Positions 25,500 to 34,406 of a stretch of DNA of 64,000 nucleotides are shown here, piece by piece (position 1 is the first letter of the stretch; each line of letters begins with the position of its first letter). The DNA comes from JBOGCH01 sp051656645 (GTDB taxonomy: Bacteria > Bacteroidota > Bacteroidia > Bacteroidales > Marinifilaceae): positions 62,001 through 126,000 of the forward strand of contig JBOGCH010000020.1 in NCBI GenBank assembly GCA_051656645.1, in the 5' to 3' direction. A program made the position numbers and the translations under genes. The notes below the pieces were generated by a model. The model saw only the letters and a program-made list of their open reading frames with translations, was not told where the DNA came from and did no database searches.

Positions 25500-27074
25500 A
25501 TGAGAATTCTTTTATTGATGGTGTGTGTGTGTTGGCATGCCCTTAGTTTTGCGCAGAAAAATGTTTGGAATCCGGATAATGGGAACGGTACGTTTACCAA
25601 TCCGTTGATGTGGGGTGATTGGCCGGATCCGGATGTGATACGCGTGGGCGATGATTTTTATATGGTATCAACCAGTATGCACTACGTACCGGGTTGTCCT
25701 ATTGTGACATCAAAGGACTTGGTAAACTGGAAAATGGTGAGCTATGCCGTGGATAGATATCCGGAGAATCCAAAGTACGATATGGAAGGTGGGGAGCTCT
25801 ATTTGAACGGTGCATGGGCGGCAACCATTCGTCATCATAAAGGGAAATTCTATGTAGGTTTTTGTACGCCTTATGGATGGGGTACTGAAACGGGACATTT
25901 CTCTATTTGCGTTGCAGATAACGCAAGTGGACCTTGGAAACGTACCATTTTCCCGGAGTATTTGTACGATCCGGGATTGTTTTTTGATGATAACGGGAAA
26001 GTCTATGTGGTACATGGACAAGGAACGTTGTATTTGACGGAGTTGAATGAGGATGCCTTGTCGGTGAAAGGTAAGAATGTGAAAATTTGGAGCGGAGGAT
26101 TTAAGAATGCGCATGAGCTTGGTGGCGGTTTCGGAATGGAAGGTGCGCATATGTACAAAATAAATGGTAAGTATTATATTACGTGTCCGGCAGGAGGTAC
26201 GGAGGGATGGCAAATTTGTTTACGTTCGGATAGTATCTATGGCCCTTATGAACATAAGCTGATTATGAATTGTAGTAGTTCCTATCCTCCAAACGGATTG
26301 CATCAGGGAGGAATGGTACAGTTAAAGAATGGCGATTGGTGGTTTATTATCATGCAGGACCGCGGCGCCATAGGGCGGGTACCTTGTTTGGTGCCGGTGG
26401 AATGGGTGGACGGATGGCCTATGTTGGGCAAAGATGGTAGGGATTTGATTACTTATCCTAAACCGAATGTGGGGAAAACGCATGCAATGCAGTCGCCAGC
26501 AACATCGGACGAGTTTAATAATGCCAAGTTAGGTTTGCAGTGGCAATGGAATCATAACCCAAACAATGAACGTTGGTCTTTGAAGGAGCGTAAAGGTTAT
26601 ATGCGTTTAAAAGCTTTGCAGGCTACTGATTTGAAAAAAGCGCGCAATACATTGACACAAAGAGTACAGGGTCCTAATAGCGAGGGAACAGTGGAAATGG
26701 ATATTTCAGGACTTAAAAACGGGAATGTTGCCGGATTCGGTGTGTTTGAATTTCCGTATGCTTATGTGGCAGTGGAGCAGAATAATGGAAAACGAGAGTT
26801 GGTGATGTGTAATGATGGTAATGTAGTGGAGCGCATTTCCGAAATTCCGGGTAATAATGTATGGATACGCGCGCGCGTTACTGATAGAAACTTTGTAGCT
26901 AAGTTTTATTACAGTTTTGATGGTATTAACTATTCCCCTATCGGCAATGACCTAAATATGGGATTAGGACTTCCGTGGACAGCAAACCGTTATGCGTTGT
27001 TTAATTTCTCCAAAATGGCGGAGGGTGTAAATGGGCATGCGGATTTTAATTGGTTCCGATTTACGGGGAATTAA
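25500..27074 (+). CDS. secreted GH43 glycosidase (xylosidase/arabinofuranosidase type)
   Basis: 524 residues with signal peptide (ends SFAQ). The five-bladed GH43 domain spans about 25-325. Inferred catalytic residues: base D43 in WPDPDVIRVGD, pKa-modulating D157 in YDPGLFF, acid E214 in GMEGAHMYK. A C-terminal beta-sandwich (about 340-524; SDEFNNAKLGLQWQWNHNP, GHADFNWFRF) matches the module that follows the GH43_12-like catalytic domain. Expected to trim xylan or arabinan side chains, but exact specificity is not visible. A broken copy of its C-terminal module lies 1.3 kb downstream. Confidence 0.93.
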   Translation: MRILLLMVCVCWHALSFAQKNVWNPDNGNGTFTNPLMWGDWPDPDVIRVGDDFYMVSTSMHYVPGCPIVTSKDLVNWKMVSYAVDRYPENPKYDMEGGELYLNGAWAATIRHHKGKFYVGFCTPYGWGTETGHFSICVADNASGPWKRTIFPEYLYDPGLFFDDNGKVYVVHGQGTLYLTELNEDALSVKGKNVKIWSGGFKNAHELGGGFGMEGAHMYKINGKYYITCPAGGTEGWQICLRSDSIYGPYEHKLIMNCSSSYPPNGLHQGGMVQLKNGDWWFIIMQDRGAIGRVPCLVPVEWVDGWPMLGKDGRDLITYPKPNVGKTHAMQSPATSDEFNNAKLGLQWQWNHNPNNERWSLKERKGYMRLKALQATDLKKARNTLTQRVQGPNSEGTVEMDISGLKNGNVAGFGVFEFPYAYVAVEQNNGKRELVMCNDGNVVERISEIPGNNVWIRARVTDRNFVAKFYYSFDGINYSPIGNDLNMGLGLPWTANRYALFNFSKMAEGVNGHADFNWFRFTGN

Positions 27075-27096
27075 TTACATAACAGATATGGTATAT

Positions 27097-27130
27097 AACG
27101 GCGAGATTATGTGATCTTGCCGTTATTCTT
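27097..27130 (+). terminator. intrinsic terminator of GH43 gene
   Basis: AACGGCGAGA (27097-27106) pairs with TCTTGCCGTT (27115-27124) with one G-U pair, then ATTCTTT. A related, degenerate sequence follows the broken GH43 copy near 28765-28785. Confidence 0.7.
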
Positions 27131-27265
27131 TATATGGTAATGAAAATTAAAGTAGAGAGAATTATTCCATGATTGGAAAATAGAAACGAGTTAGATATGT
27201 ATACCTAATTTTATGTATATTTACAAAATGCATATAGTTGTATACAATCAAATCTATTTTAAAAA

Positions 27266-28369
27266 ATGATAAAGGATAAAATAACGATGATAAAATATGT
27301 AATGTTGATTTGCGCATTGATTATAGGATTGGTGGGATGCAAAGAGGGAGATGAGTTTCCGACATTAGATGTTGTGGATGCCAAAATTGTTTCAGTACAT
27401 GACGTGTTGGAAAAGATGCGTTTTATTCCTTTAGAGACAAGTGCGGAGTGTTTGTTAGGTGATGTTAGGGAGGTTATTGTGGAAGATACGTTATTATTTA
27501 TTCCTTCACGAGAAATAATTCATATAAAAGAAGTATATGTTTTTAGTACATCGGGGAAGTTTTTACGCTCCATAGGCTGTGAAGGAAATGGACCGGGAGA
27601 ATATGTTAACGCTATTTCTAGTACAGTGGATAAAGAGCGTAAAGAAGTACTGATAATGGATATTTCAAAGAACTGTTTGTTGTGTTATGACTATGATGGA
27701 AATTATATAGAAACGCGTAAATTAAATAATGTACCTAATCATGCCACCAATATGCAATGGTTAGACAAGGGAAGATGCGGGTTTATTTATCCCATTGGTA
27801 TCGAATCACAAGCATTTCAGCTCTTTATGATTAACGGCAGTGGCGAGAAAGTTGCTCAGGTAGGAATGATTAATAATTGGGCTGGAGAATCCTGGTATAT
27901 AGATAAGCGTGCAGGTTTTAGACAAACTAAGAATAATATATTGGCTTTATGTTCGTTCAACGACACGTTGTATCAATTGAACGATGGATGTTTTGAACCG
28001 TTGTTGTTTATGAAAACGCCTAATACTTTTGTTAAACAGATGTCATCAAAAAGTTATTTGGATGTGATTTCGGATATTAGTATCGTAATGGGGCGAGATA
28101 ATGGATTATTTTTTCAATACAATGGCATGCCTTATTTGTTAAACATGAATGCGAAAAATGAGCTATTGTGTATTGCAGACATGCAAGATAAATGCTTTTT
28201 AAGTAATTGGGTAGGGACTAATGGCAATAGTGTATTGGGTATGCTTAGGCCGGAAGTATTACGAGATATAGCGAAAGATTACCCTGAGTGGTTTAAAGGG
28301 AACGGATTGGATATTGATAGAATGAATGAGGATGGAAATCCGGTGATTTGTGTTTATGAGTTTAAGTAG
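27266..28369 (+). CDS. six-bladed beta-propeller lipoprotein
   Basis: 367 residues (or 360 from the ATG at 27287). Lipobox LIIGLVGC. Family features: the start-of-fold RFIPLETSAECLLGDVREVI, VYVFSTSGKFLRSIGCEGNGPGEYVNA, and a C-terminal DGNPVICVYEFK. Only distantly similar to the propeller at 24213. It sits between the intact GH43 gene and a broken GH43 fragment. Function unknown; probably surface-exposed or periplasmic. Confidence 0.85.
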   Translation: MIKDKITMIKYVMLICALIIGLVGCKEGDEFPTLDVVDAKIVSVHDVLEKMRFIPLETSAECLLGDVREVIVEDTLLFIPSREIIHIKEVYVFSTSGKFLRSIGCEGNGPGEYVNAISSTVDKERKEVLIMDISKNCLLCYDYDGNYIETRKLNNVPNHATNMQWLDKGRCGFIYPIGIESQAFQLFMINGSGEKVAQVGMINNWAGESWYIDKRAGFRQTKNNILALCSFNDTLYQLNDGCFEPLLFMKTPNTFVKQMSSKSYLDVISDISIVMGRDNGLFFQYNGMPYLLNMNAKNELLCIADMQDKCFLSNWVGTNGNSVLGMLRPEVLRDIAKDYPEWFKGNGLDIDRMNEDGNPVICVYEFK

Positions 28370-28387
28370 TTATTCGTTCTCGAAAAC

Positions 28388-28740
28388 CGAGTGGATAATG
28401 CCAAGTTAGGTTTGCAATGGCAATGGAATCATAACCCGAACATTGAGGGTTGGTCTTTGAAGGAGCGTAAAGGTTATATGCGCTTAAAAGCTGCTGCGGG
28501 CTACAGATTTGAAAAAACGCGCAATACGTTGACGCAAAGAGTACAGGGATCTAACAGTGAAAGAGCAGTTAAGATGAATGTATCTTGATACAGTAATTAT
28601 TTGTCTATAGAACATAAACTTAACATGGGAGTGAGGTTTCCGTGGACTGCAAATCGTTACGCGCTATTCAATTTCTCCAAAACGGCGGAGGGAGTGAACG
28701 GGCATGCGGATTTTAATTGGTTCCGATTTAGGGGAATTAG
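28388..28740 (+). pseudogene. remnant of a duplicated GH43 C-terminal module
   Basis: Strong nucleotide similarity to 26514-27074: DNAKLGLQWQWNHNP, WSLKERKGYMRLKA, NTLTQRVQGSNSE, then FPWTANRYALFNFSK and NGHADFNWFRF. About 200 bp corresponding to the middle of the module are missing and an in-frame TGA follows VKMNVS. A one-base loss near 28730 removes the original stop. The catalytic domain is absent. It begins abruptly 18 nt after the propeller stop. A decayed tandem duplicate, not a gene. Confidence 0.92.
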
Positions 28741-28833
28741 TATGATGTTGTATTTAATGGTGGGACGGGATGATCTTGCTGTTTCTTGATTACAGATAAT
28801 TCTATTTCAATTGTAGCATTAGCTTGATACGAT

Positions 28834-28890
28834 ATTAACCGTACTAACGCTTATAATGTTATTTCAGTTAAAGCGTTTAGTACGGTTAAT
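28834..28890. terminator. hairpin between GH43 remnant and chitinase gene
   Basis: Arms 28834-28852 and 28871-28890 pair over 19 bp with one bulged base; 18-nt loop. No strong U-run, so the termination role is moderate. Confidence 0.5.
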
Positions 28891-28929
28891 AATGTATTGA
28901 TTTCTATTTATAAATCAATAGATGCTGAT

Positions 28930-31053
28930 TTATTTTACAAATTCCCAAGGTCCCCATGGATCTTTGCCCGGATAATCTCCGGCAGATGCATACCATTTAT
29001 TTTTATAGATATGCCCATTGTATATTACGTGTGTTTGTGGGGTGGGATATGGAATAGTTAAATCATAAGCTAATGCTTTGTCTGGTGTTGTTCCTTCGCC
29101 ATTTTCAAGAATGATTTCCCATGGTCCATTAGGCATTCCAGGAGTTTCTCCAATGTTAACCCACCATTTACTTTTGTATTTCTTACCTTCGAATATTACG
29201 ATTGTGCCTGGTGTTGGATAGGATTTAGTAATATCATATTGAGGAATGTCGCCGTTGCCTCCGTCGCCGTTACCTCCGTCGCCGTTACCTCCGTCGCCGT
29301 TACCTCCGTCGCCGTTACCTCCATCGCCGTTGCCTCCGTCGCCGTTGCCTCCGTCGCCGTTGCCTCCGTCGCCGTTGCCTCCGTCGCCGTTGCCTCCGTC
29401 GCCGTTGCCTCCGTCGCCGTTACCTCCGTCGCCGTTACCTCCGTCGCCGTTACCTCCGTCGCCGTTGCCTCCGTCGCCGCCTCTGACATGTTGCCATACA
29501 TCAGCTATTCCAGGTTCATCACCTTGTGTCCACCATTTGTTAGACCATACTTTATTGTTATGTAGCACTTCTGTACCAGCAGTTGCATATACGACATTAG
29601 CCTTCCACGTTGGGATATTTTCAACTGAATTCTTGTCAATAATCTTAATATTGATTTGGTCCGTTGCAGTTTCTCCGGTATTGTTTGTTGCTTTAACTTT
29701 TAGTAGATGTGTACCAATTGCAAGTTCTGGTAACGTGATAGTAAAAGGTTCGGCTGTAAGTGTTTGTACCAAGATGTCATCAACATAGAATGTAATCTCA
29801 TTTGCACGACGTACATTTGCTGAAAATGTAATCGTTTCGCCTTCACGAATAATTGCATTATTGGAAGGAGTGCTTATTTTTACAGAAGGGGTTGTGATTG
29901 GGGAGTTGTTCTCCAAAATAGAGTATGCGATCTTTGAATATTCGATACCGTCTAATGCTGTGTTTATAGCCGATTTTTGTAATAATTGCCAAAACATAAC
30001 TCCGTCTCCTTTTCCTGCGCGGTTATGTTTCCCCCCTTGAGCAACATACTCGGTGAATTCTCTTAGTTTACTTTCGTCGTATGTGTAGTAAGGTCCCCAT
30101 GGTTCCTCAGGGATATGCATACCGAAAGCAACGCGGAAACCATGTTTGTTTGCGTAATAGGCGTATGAGTCGTACATAATTTCTCGTTTAGAAGCCGAGC
30201 CAGTGTTGTATCCTTGAAAAGCAACAAAGTCAATCATGTCGCCTACGGCTTTAAATACAGGAATCATATGTCCCGTTGAAGCAAAACCGTAAAGAGAAAT
30301 GGTATATCCGGCAGAAGAGGTTGAGTTGTATTCATTTGCCAAATCGTCGCCCGTCACTAGAGCTCTGTTCGTATATGCGTATGGCGATTCGGGATCGTCA
30401 TTTTGTGTATATGGGGTAGGGCGTCCCAGTGCTCCACATCCGGCAGGAGCACATGCAATTAGAAAGCCTTCGCTCTGAGGCAATAATGCTCGGGAGGAAC
30501 GAATCATATCAATAAAACGCTCTACATTTTTTGGTTCTCCAATGGTTTGGAAACCTCCGTTAGGCTCATAATCCCAATCGATACCATCAAATCCAAAGTC
30601 GCGAACGAAATCAGCAATTTGTTGATGATTAATGTCATATGCTTCGTCGGTTCCCCAGTAAGTCTCGCCACCAATAGATAAAATGACCTTAATGCCTTTG
30701 TCTTTTAATATGGTTACCGTTTCTTTTAAGATTTCTCCATCATAAGGAACTTCAATGCCAACCTGCTTAATGTCTAGGGATCCCTTTTGATATCGCATAT
30801 TAGGTTTAACAAAAGATAAGAATATATGAGTAACCTCCTCGGGAATATTTCTTAGTCTAGAACCTTCCGTATTTGGATAGGTTTCACTCCATGAGGGAAA
30901 ATATCCGACAACAAGTGGGTTATGCTGACTAGCTGTTTTTGTTTGAAAATGTGAATTTGTAGGTGATAAATTTTCTAGTGAAATCTCGTCATGCTTACTA
31001 CAAGCAATCATCATAAGTAAGGTTATACCTTGAAAAAGAATTCTTTTAACCAT
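28930..31053 (-). CDS. GH18 chitinase lipoprotein with three CBM5/12-like modules and a repeat linker
   Basis: 707 residues. Lipoprotein signal ending LLMMIAC. GH18 barrel about 45-375: SIGGETYWG, catalytic DGIDWDYE (156-163, proton donor E163), VAFQGYN and late GVMFWQLL. An Ig-like module follows (about 390-475), then a CBM5/12-type chitin-binding module (WKANVVYATAGTEVLHNNKVW), a D-G-G-N-G linker of 15 repeats, and two more modules (YDITKSYPTPGTIVIFEGKKY; YDLTIPYPTPQTHVIYNGHIY). Hydrolyses chitin or related beta-1,4-GlcNAc polymers at the cell surface. With the GH20 hexosaminidase at 5.5 kb the cell could take chitin oligomers to GlcNAc. Monocistronic. Confidence 0.95.
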   Translation of the reverse strand: MVKRILFQGITLLMMIACSKHDEISLENLSPTNSHFQTKTASQHNPLVVGYFPSWSETYPNTEGSRLRNIPEEVTHIFLSFVKPNMRYQKGSLDIKQVGIEVPYDGEILKETVTILKDKGIKVILSIGGETYWGTDEAYDINHQQIADFVRDFGFDGIDWDYEPNGGFQTIGEPKNVERFIDMIRSSRALLPQSEGFLIACAPAGCGALGRPTPYTQNDDPESPYAYTNRALVTGDDLANEYNSTSSAGYTISLYGFASTGHMIPVFKAVGDMIDFVAFQGYNTGSASKREIMYDSYAYYANKHGFRVAFGMHIPEEPWGPYYTYDESKLREFTEYVAQGGKHNRAGKGDGVMFWQLLQKSAINTALDGIEYSKIAYSILENNSPITTPSVKISTPSNNAIIREGETITFSANVRRANEITFYVDDILVQTLTAEPFTITLPELAIGTHLLKVKATNNTGETATDQINIKIIDKNSVENIPTWKANVVYATAGTEVLHNNKVWSNKWWTQGDEPGIADVWQHVRGGDGGNGDGGNGDGGNGDGGNGDGGNGDGGNGDGGNGDGGNGDGGNGDGGNGDGGNGDGGNGDGGNGDGGNGDGGNGDIPQYDITKSYPTPGTIVIFEGKKYKSKWWVNIGETPGMPNGPWEIILENGEGTTPDKALAYDLTIPYPTPQTHVIYNGHIYKNKWYASAGDYPGKDPWGPWEFVK
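29251..29475 (-). repeat. 15-nt minisatellite, 15 copies, coding
   Basis: Fifteen exact-length units of GCCGTTRCCTCCGTC (plus-strand reading) encode the D-G-G-N-G linker. Units differ only at the R position and one C-to-A change. GC-rich against an AT-rich background. Because the unit is 15 nt, copy-number change keeps the reading frame. Confidence 0.97.
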
Positions 31054-31222
31054 TTTTTTGTTCTAAGTATTATTATTGTTTTTCAGAACGAAAATATGAC
31101 TATTGTGTTATTCGTGCAACGAGCACAATGTAATTATGTATTTACTTTTGAATTTATAACACTTATCTCCTCTTTTGGTAGAATATAATACATAAAAATA
31201 GATGGATATAGGAAAAAATAAG

Positions 31223-31942
31223 CTATTCATCCTCGAAAACTGAGCGAATAACGGTTACTGTAGGTGTGTTGAACTCGGTGTTTAAATGGTCGCTTAAGTA
31301 GCGGATGAGGATATCTAAGAGTATGGATCGGCTTTGGCGGTTTAGTTTCAGATTCTCTAATTGGCTCAACGGATGTGAAGCCAGTTGATAAATGATGCGC
31401 GCGGCATTTGGTCCGGCGGTGGCAGGTTTACCAGCATCAGCAGGGTAGAATTTTCCGTTCTCCACATTAAATATATAGCCGTCTCGGTAGCTTAATGTAT
31501 CTATTTTGAAGCCTATAAAGGTGGGTAGGCGATAGAGGAAATAGAGGTTAAAGTTTCCGATGCCTTGTCCGGCGGCATCGAGATAGGTAATGGAATTAAG
31601 TAGGAAATCGAATAAATCCGTGTTTTGTTTCTCAGTGCGTAACACCAAGTCTAGAAATTCGCCCCAAAGCAGCGCGATGTTCATTTTGACAATGTCAAAG
31701 TAGAGTGCGTGCGATTGCATGCGTGGAGTGATGCTTTTGCATTTGTGAAGGGTACTGCGGTCGTTACTTTCAAACTCAATCTCCACCAACTGCATGGGAT
31801 GGACTTGTTCCCCACGTTTTTTTAGTTGATAGGCAGGCACGATGAATGACAGATAGCCCGCCTCCCGTGAAAAGGTGCGGACTATCCGTTGTGTATCGTT
31901 GTAATTAACGGTTTTGATGATTATGGTTTCAACAACGCGCAC
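31223..31942 (-). CDS. recO: DNA repair protein RecO
   Basis: 239 residues from a GTG start. N-terminal OB fold (VVETIIIKTVNYNDTQRIVRTFSREAGYLSFIVPAYQLKK) and a helical C-terminal domain ending SDHLNTEF. No CxxC zinc pair is seen. RecO acts with RecF/RecR to load RecA at gaps. It starts 5 nt after rdgB, same transcript. Confidence 0.92.
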   Translation of the reverse strand: MRVVETIIIKTVNYNDTQRIVRTFSREAGYLSFIVPAYQLKKRGEQVHPMQLVEIEFESNDRSTLHKCKSITPRMQSHALYFDIVKMNIALLWGEFLDLVLRTEKQNTDLFDFLLNSITYLDAAGQGIGNFNLYFLYRLPTFIGFKIDTLSYRDGYIFNVENGKFYPADAGKPATAGPNAARIIYQLASHPLSQLENLKLNRQSRSILLDILIRYLSDHLNTEFNTPTVTVIRSVFEDE

Positions 31943-31947
31943 GCTAA

Positions 31948-32523
31948 TTATCGGTTTTGAAGAAATGCAATGAATTTAGCTGTTGCGCGGCCACGGTGGC
32001 TAATGCTGTTTTTAAGGTCCATAGGCATTTGCGCGAAGCTTTCAGTGTATCCGTCAGGACGGAAGATTGGATCGTAACCGAAACCTTCGGCTCCATGACG
32101 TTCTGTAAGGATTTCTCCATCTACTTCGCCTTCAAATAGGTGTTCCTCGCCGTTAAGAATTAGCGCGATAACTGTGCGAAAACGAGCAGCGCGGTTAGTG
32201 ACACCTTCCATCTCGGCAAGTACTTTGTTCATATTGTCGTCTGGCGAACAGTTAGGCCCGGCGTAACGCGCAGAATATACTCCGGGACGACCATCAAGGG
32301 CTGCAATTTCAAGGCCGGTATCGTCGGCAAAGCAGTCAAAGCCATAATGCTCCTTGATATAATGGGCTTTTTGCAGGGCATTTCCCTGTAGTGTGTCTTG
32401 ATCCTCAGGAATCTCTTCCGTGATGTTCATTTCGGCAAGAGTTACCACTTGTACGGTGTCGCCGACAGCTTTTTGAATCTCGGCAACTTTATGTTTATTA
32501 TTGGTAGCAAAAACAATTTTCAT
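31948..32523 (-). CDS. rdgB: non-canonical purine NTP pyrophosphatase (RdgB/HAM1)
   Basis: 191 residues hydrolysing dITP/XTP to the monophosphate. Motifs: VFATNNKHKVAEI at the start, ADDTGLEIAALDGRPGVYSARYAG, EGFGYDPIF, NSISHRGRA. First gene of rdgB-recO; promoter TACCTTTG 24 nt upstream. Confidence 0.96.
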   Translation of the reverse strand: MKIVFATNNKHKVAEIQKAVGDTVQVVTLAEMNITEEIPEDQDTLQGNALQKAHYIKEHYGFDCFADDTGLEIAALDGRPGVYSARYAGPNCSPDDNMNKVLAEMEGVTNRAARFRTVIALILNGEEHLFEGEVDGEILTERHGAEGFGYDPIFRPDGYTESFAQMPMDLKNSISHRGRATAKFIAFLQNR

Positions 32524-32547
32524 AATTCAACTCGTTTAATAGGGAAG

Positions 32548-32584
32548 CAAAGGTATTAAATAATGAGTGAATTGACTACCTTTG
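32548..32584. promoter_or_regulatory. divergent promoter pair rdgB / rsgA
   Basis: Minus strand: TACCTTTG at 32548-32555 for rdgB. Plus strand: TACCTTTG at 32577-32584 for rsgA, 22 nt before its ATG. Both are exact TAnnTTTG boxes and their -33 regions overlap. Confidence 0.6.
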
Positions 32585-32606
32585 TTGTTGTAATTGAAAT
32601 GTAAAT

Positions 32607-33536
32607 ATGCAAAAAGGAGTAGTAATAAAATCGACAGGTAGTTGGTACACGGTGTTAATGGCGGACGGAGAGCAGGTGGCTTGCCGTTTGCGTGGGAAAA
32701 TACGTATTGCCGGTATCCGTTCTACAAATCCAATCGCTGTAGGCGATGGCGTAAATGTGGAGATTGACGGAGAAGATGGAGTGATAACGAGTATTTTACC
32801 TCGACGTAATTACATAATTCGCCGTTCAACAAACTTATCTAAGGAAAGCCACATTTTGGCGGCTAATGTTGACCAGGCTTTGTTAGTGGTAACGGTTGCT
32901 AATCCGGAGACCTCGACAGTATTTATAGACCGTTTTTTGGCTACTGCCGAGGCTTATAATATTCCTGCTATTATTGTATTTAACAAAATGGACCTTTACG
33001 ATGAGGATAATTATGCCTACGTGATGGGATTAACGGCTATTTACGAACAAATAGGTTACAAGTGTATTCACTGCTCAACTATTACCGGAAAAGGTGTTGA
33101 TGAGGTAAGGGCATTGTTAAAGGATAAGATAACGGTACTTTCGGGATTATCGGGTGTTGGAAAGTCATCGCTTATTAACAAAGTAGAGCCGGGATTAGAT
33201 TTGAAGACGGCTTCAATATCTGATGCGCATAAGTCAGGAAAGCACACCACAACTTTTGCAGAGATGTTCCCATTGTCTGAAGGAGGTTTTATTGTAGATA
33301 CTCCAGGGGTGCGAAGTTTTGGAACTATTGATATGAGCAAGCAAGAGTTATCGCATTTCTTTCCTGAAATTTTTAAAATATCCGACGAGTGCCGTTTTAA
33401 TAACTGCACGCATACCCATGAGCCTGGTTGCGCCGTACGCGAAGCTGTTGAGGCGGATGAGATAAGCGAAAGTCGTTACTGTAGCTACCTAAGCATGTTT
33501 GAAGAGGAAGAAGAAAATAAATATCGAAAAGGATAG
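32607..33536 (+). CDS. rsgA: ribosome small subunit GTPase RsgA
   Basis: 309 residues. N-terminal OB domain; circularly permuted GTPase with G4 NKMDLY before G1 GLSGVGKSSLIN and G3 DTPGVRSFG; C-terminal zinc site C-x4-C-x-H-x5-C in ECRFNNCTHTHEPGC. Acts in late 30S assembly. Divergent from rdgB. Confidence 0.97.
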   Translation: MQKGVVIKSTGSWYTVLMADGEQVACRLRGKIRIAGIRSTNPIAVGDGVNVEIDGEDGVITSILPRRNYIIRRSTNLSKESHILAANVDQALLVVTVANPETSTVFIDRFLATAEAYNIPAIIVFNKMDLYDEDNYAYVMGLTAIYEQIGYKCIHCSTITGKGVDEVRALLKDKITVLSGLSGVGKSSLINKVEPGLDLKTASISDAHKSGKHTTTFAEMFPLSEGGFIVDTPGVRSFGTIDMSKQELSHFFPEIFKISDECRFNNCTHTHEPGCAVREAVEADEISESRYCSYLSMFEEEEENKYRKG

Positions 33537-33668
33537 ATGATGAATGCTGGGCTTTTGCCCGGCATTTATGTTATATAGCTTTTTAAATATTATTACCTGT
33601 TCTTTCCCTAAACCTAAGCCATAATTATACGTTTAATATGCAATGTATAACACTAACACATATTGATT

Positions 33669-33980
33669 ATGAGCCAGGGAACAACAAAATTGTTATTAGG
33701 CATAGCTATTGGAGCTGTGGCCGGAGTGGCATTAGGCGCGCTTTTAAGCTCTCATAAACATGAAATTAAAGAAGGCGTAAACAGTGCTGCATGTAAGATT
33801 AAGCACGAGATGGAGGAGTTGACAAAACGAATCAAAAAGGAGCTTGAACAAAAAGGTGTCGATTATTTAAAACGCATTGAGGAGTTAACGGCAGAGATGG
33901 CAAGAAAGGCGGATGAATATAAGCGTGCCGTTGAAGCGGACTTAGAGAAAAATAATCGAAAAGAAGAACCAACAACATAG
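33669..33980 (+). CDS. YtxH domain protein
   Basis: 103 residues from ATG 33669 (the codon at 33663 is TTG). Glycine/alanine-rich membrane helix (LLLGIAIGAVAGVALGALLSS) followed by a long charged amphipathic helix (about 35-100). This is the YtxH architecture, found in envelope-stress-type small proteins. The next gene, 8 nt later, encodes a holin-X-like membrane protein, so they form a pair. Confidence 0.88.
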   Translation: MSQGTTKLLLGIAIGAVAGVALGALLSSHKHEIKEGVNSAACKIKHEMEELTKRIKKELEQKGVDYLKRIEELTAEMARKADEYKRAVEADLEKNNRKEEPTT

Positions 33981-33988
33981 TTAAAGTT

Positions 33989-34342
33989 ATGCAACAATAT
34001 TTTCAGATGATAGAAGCTCTTTTAAAGGAGTATCTCAAAGACGAAATAGAGGTAGGAAAAATTTATCTCTTTAAAAAGTTAGCGATGGTATTGGCTTTTA
34101 CATGCCTTGTCTTGTTTTCACTTTTTTGTGTTATTTTGCTATTTGTTTTTATCGCTGTACTGATAACAATAGGTATAGGTGTATTAACGGATAGTTATGC
34201 TATAGGCGCATTAATAGGTTTTCTATCTTTTCTGATTTTCTATTTGTTGTGTTATTTCAACCGTCACGCTTTGCTGTCACATTTTACGCGTAGTATGTTC
34301 CGTAATATGATGGAATATAGAGAGCGGAAAAAAGAGATTTAA
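33989..34342 (+). CDS. phage-holin-superfamily (PF07332-like) membrane protein
   Basis: 117 residues. N-terminal amphipathic helix (YLKDEIEVGKIYLFKKLAMV), two hydrophobic helices (about 34-63 and 69-90), basic tail. Matches the holin-X-like/DUF1469 small membrane family, normally not phage-related despite the name. Paired with YtxH. Confidence 0.85.
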   Translation: MQQYFQMIEALLKEYLKDEIEVGKIYLFKKLAMVLAFTCLVLFSLFCVILLFVFIAVLITIGIGVLTDSYAIGALIGFLSFLIFYLLCYFNRHALLSHFTRSMFRNMMEYRERKKEI

Positions 34343-34365
34343 AGCTTGTTTATCAAATGGAAAAG

Positions 34366-34406
34366 GATATTGGAATGATGAACTTCATTCCAATATCTTT
34401 TTTTAT
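34366..34406. terminator. intrinsic terminator
   Basis: GATATTGGAATGA (34366-34378) with TCATTCCAATATC (34385-34397), 6-nt loop, then TTTTTTTATTT. An A-rich flank on the other side gives some use for the convergent gene. Confidence 0.85.

Noticed and set aside
29196..29788. Long open frames on both strands across the chitinase linker (101, 108 and 180 codons)
   Set aside because: They exist only because the 15-nt repeat lacks stops in several frames; their products are pure repeats (for example S-P-L-P-P) without start context, and the chitinase frame explains the DNA.
33989..34342. Prophage remnant suggested by a holin-type domain
   Set aside because: The YtxH/holin-X-like pair is a chromosomal small-membrane-protein set in Bacteroidota; no other phage gene is nearby.
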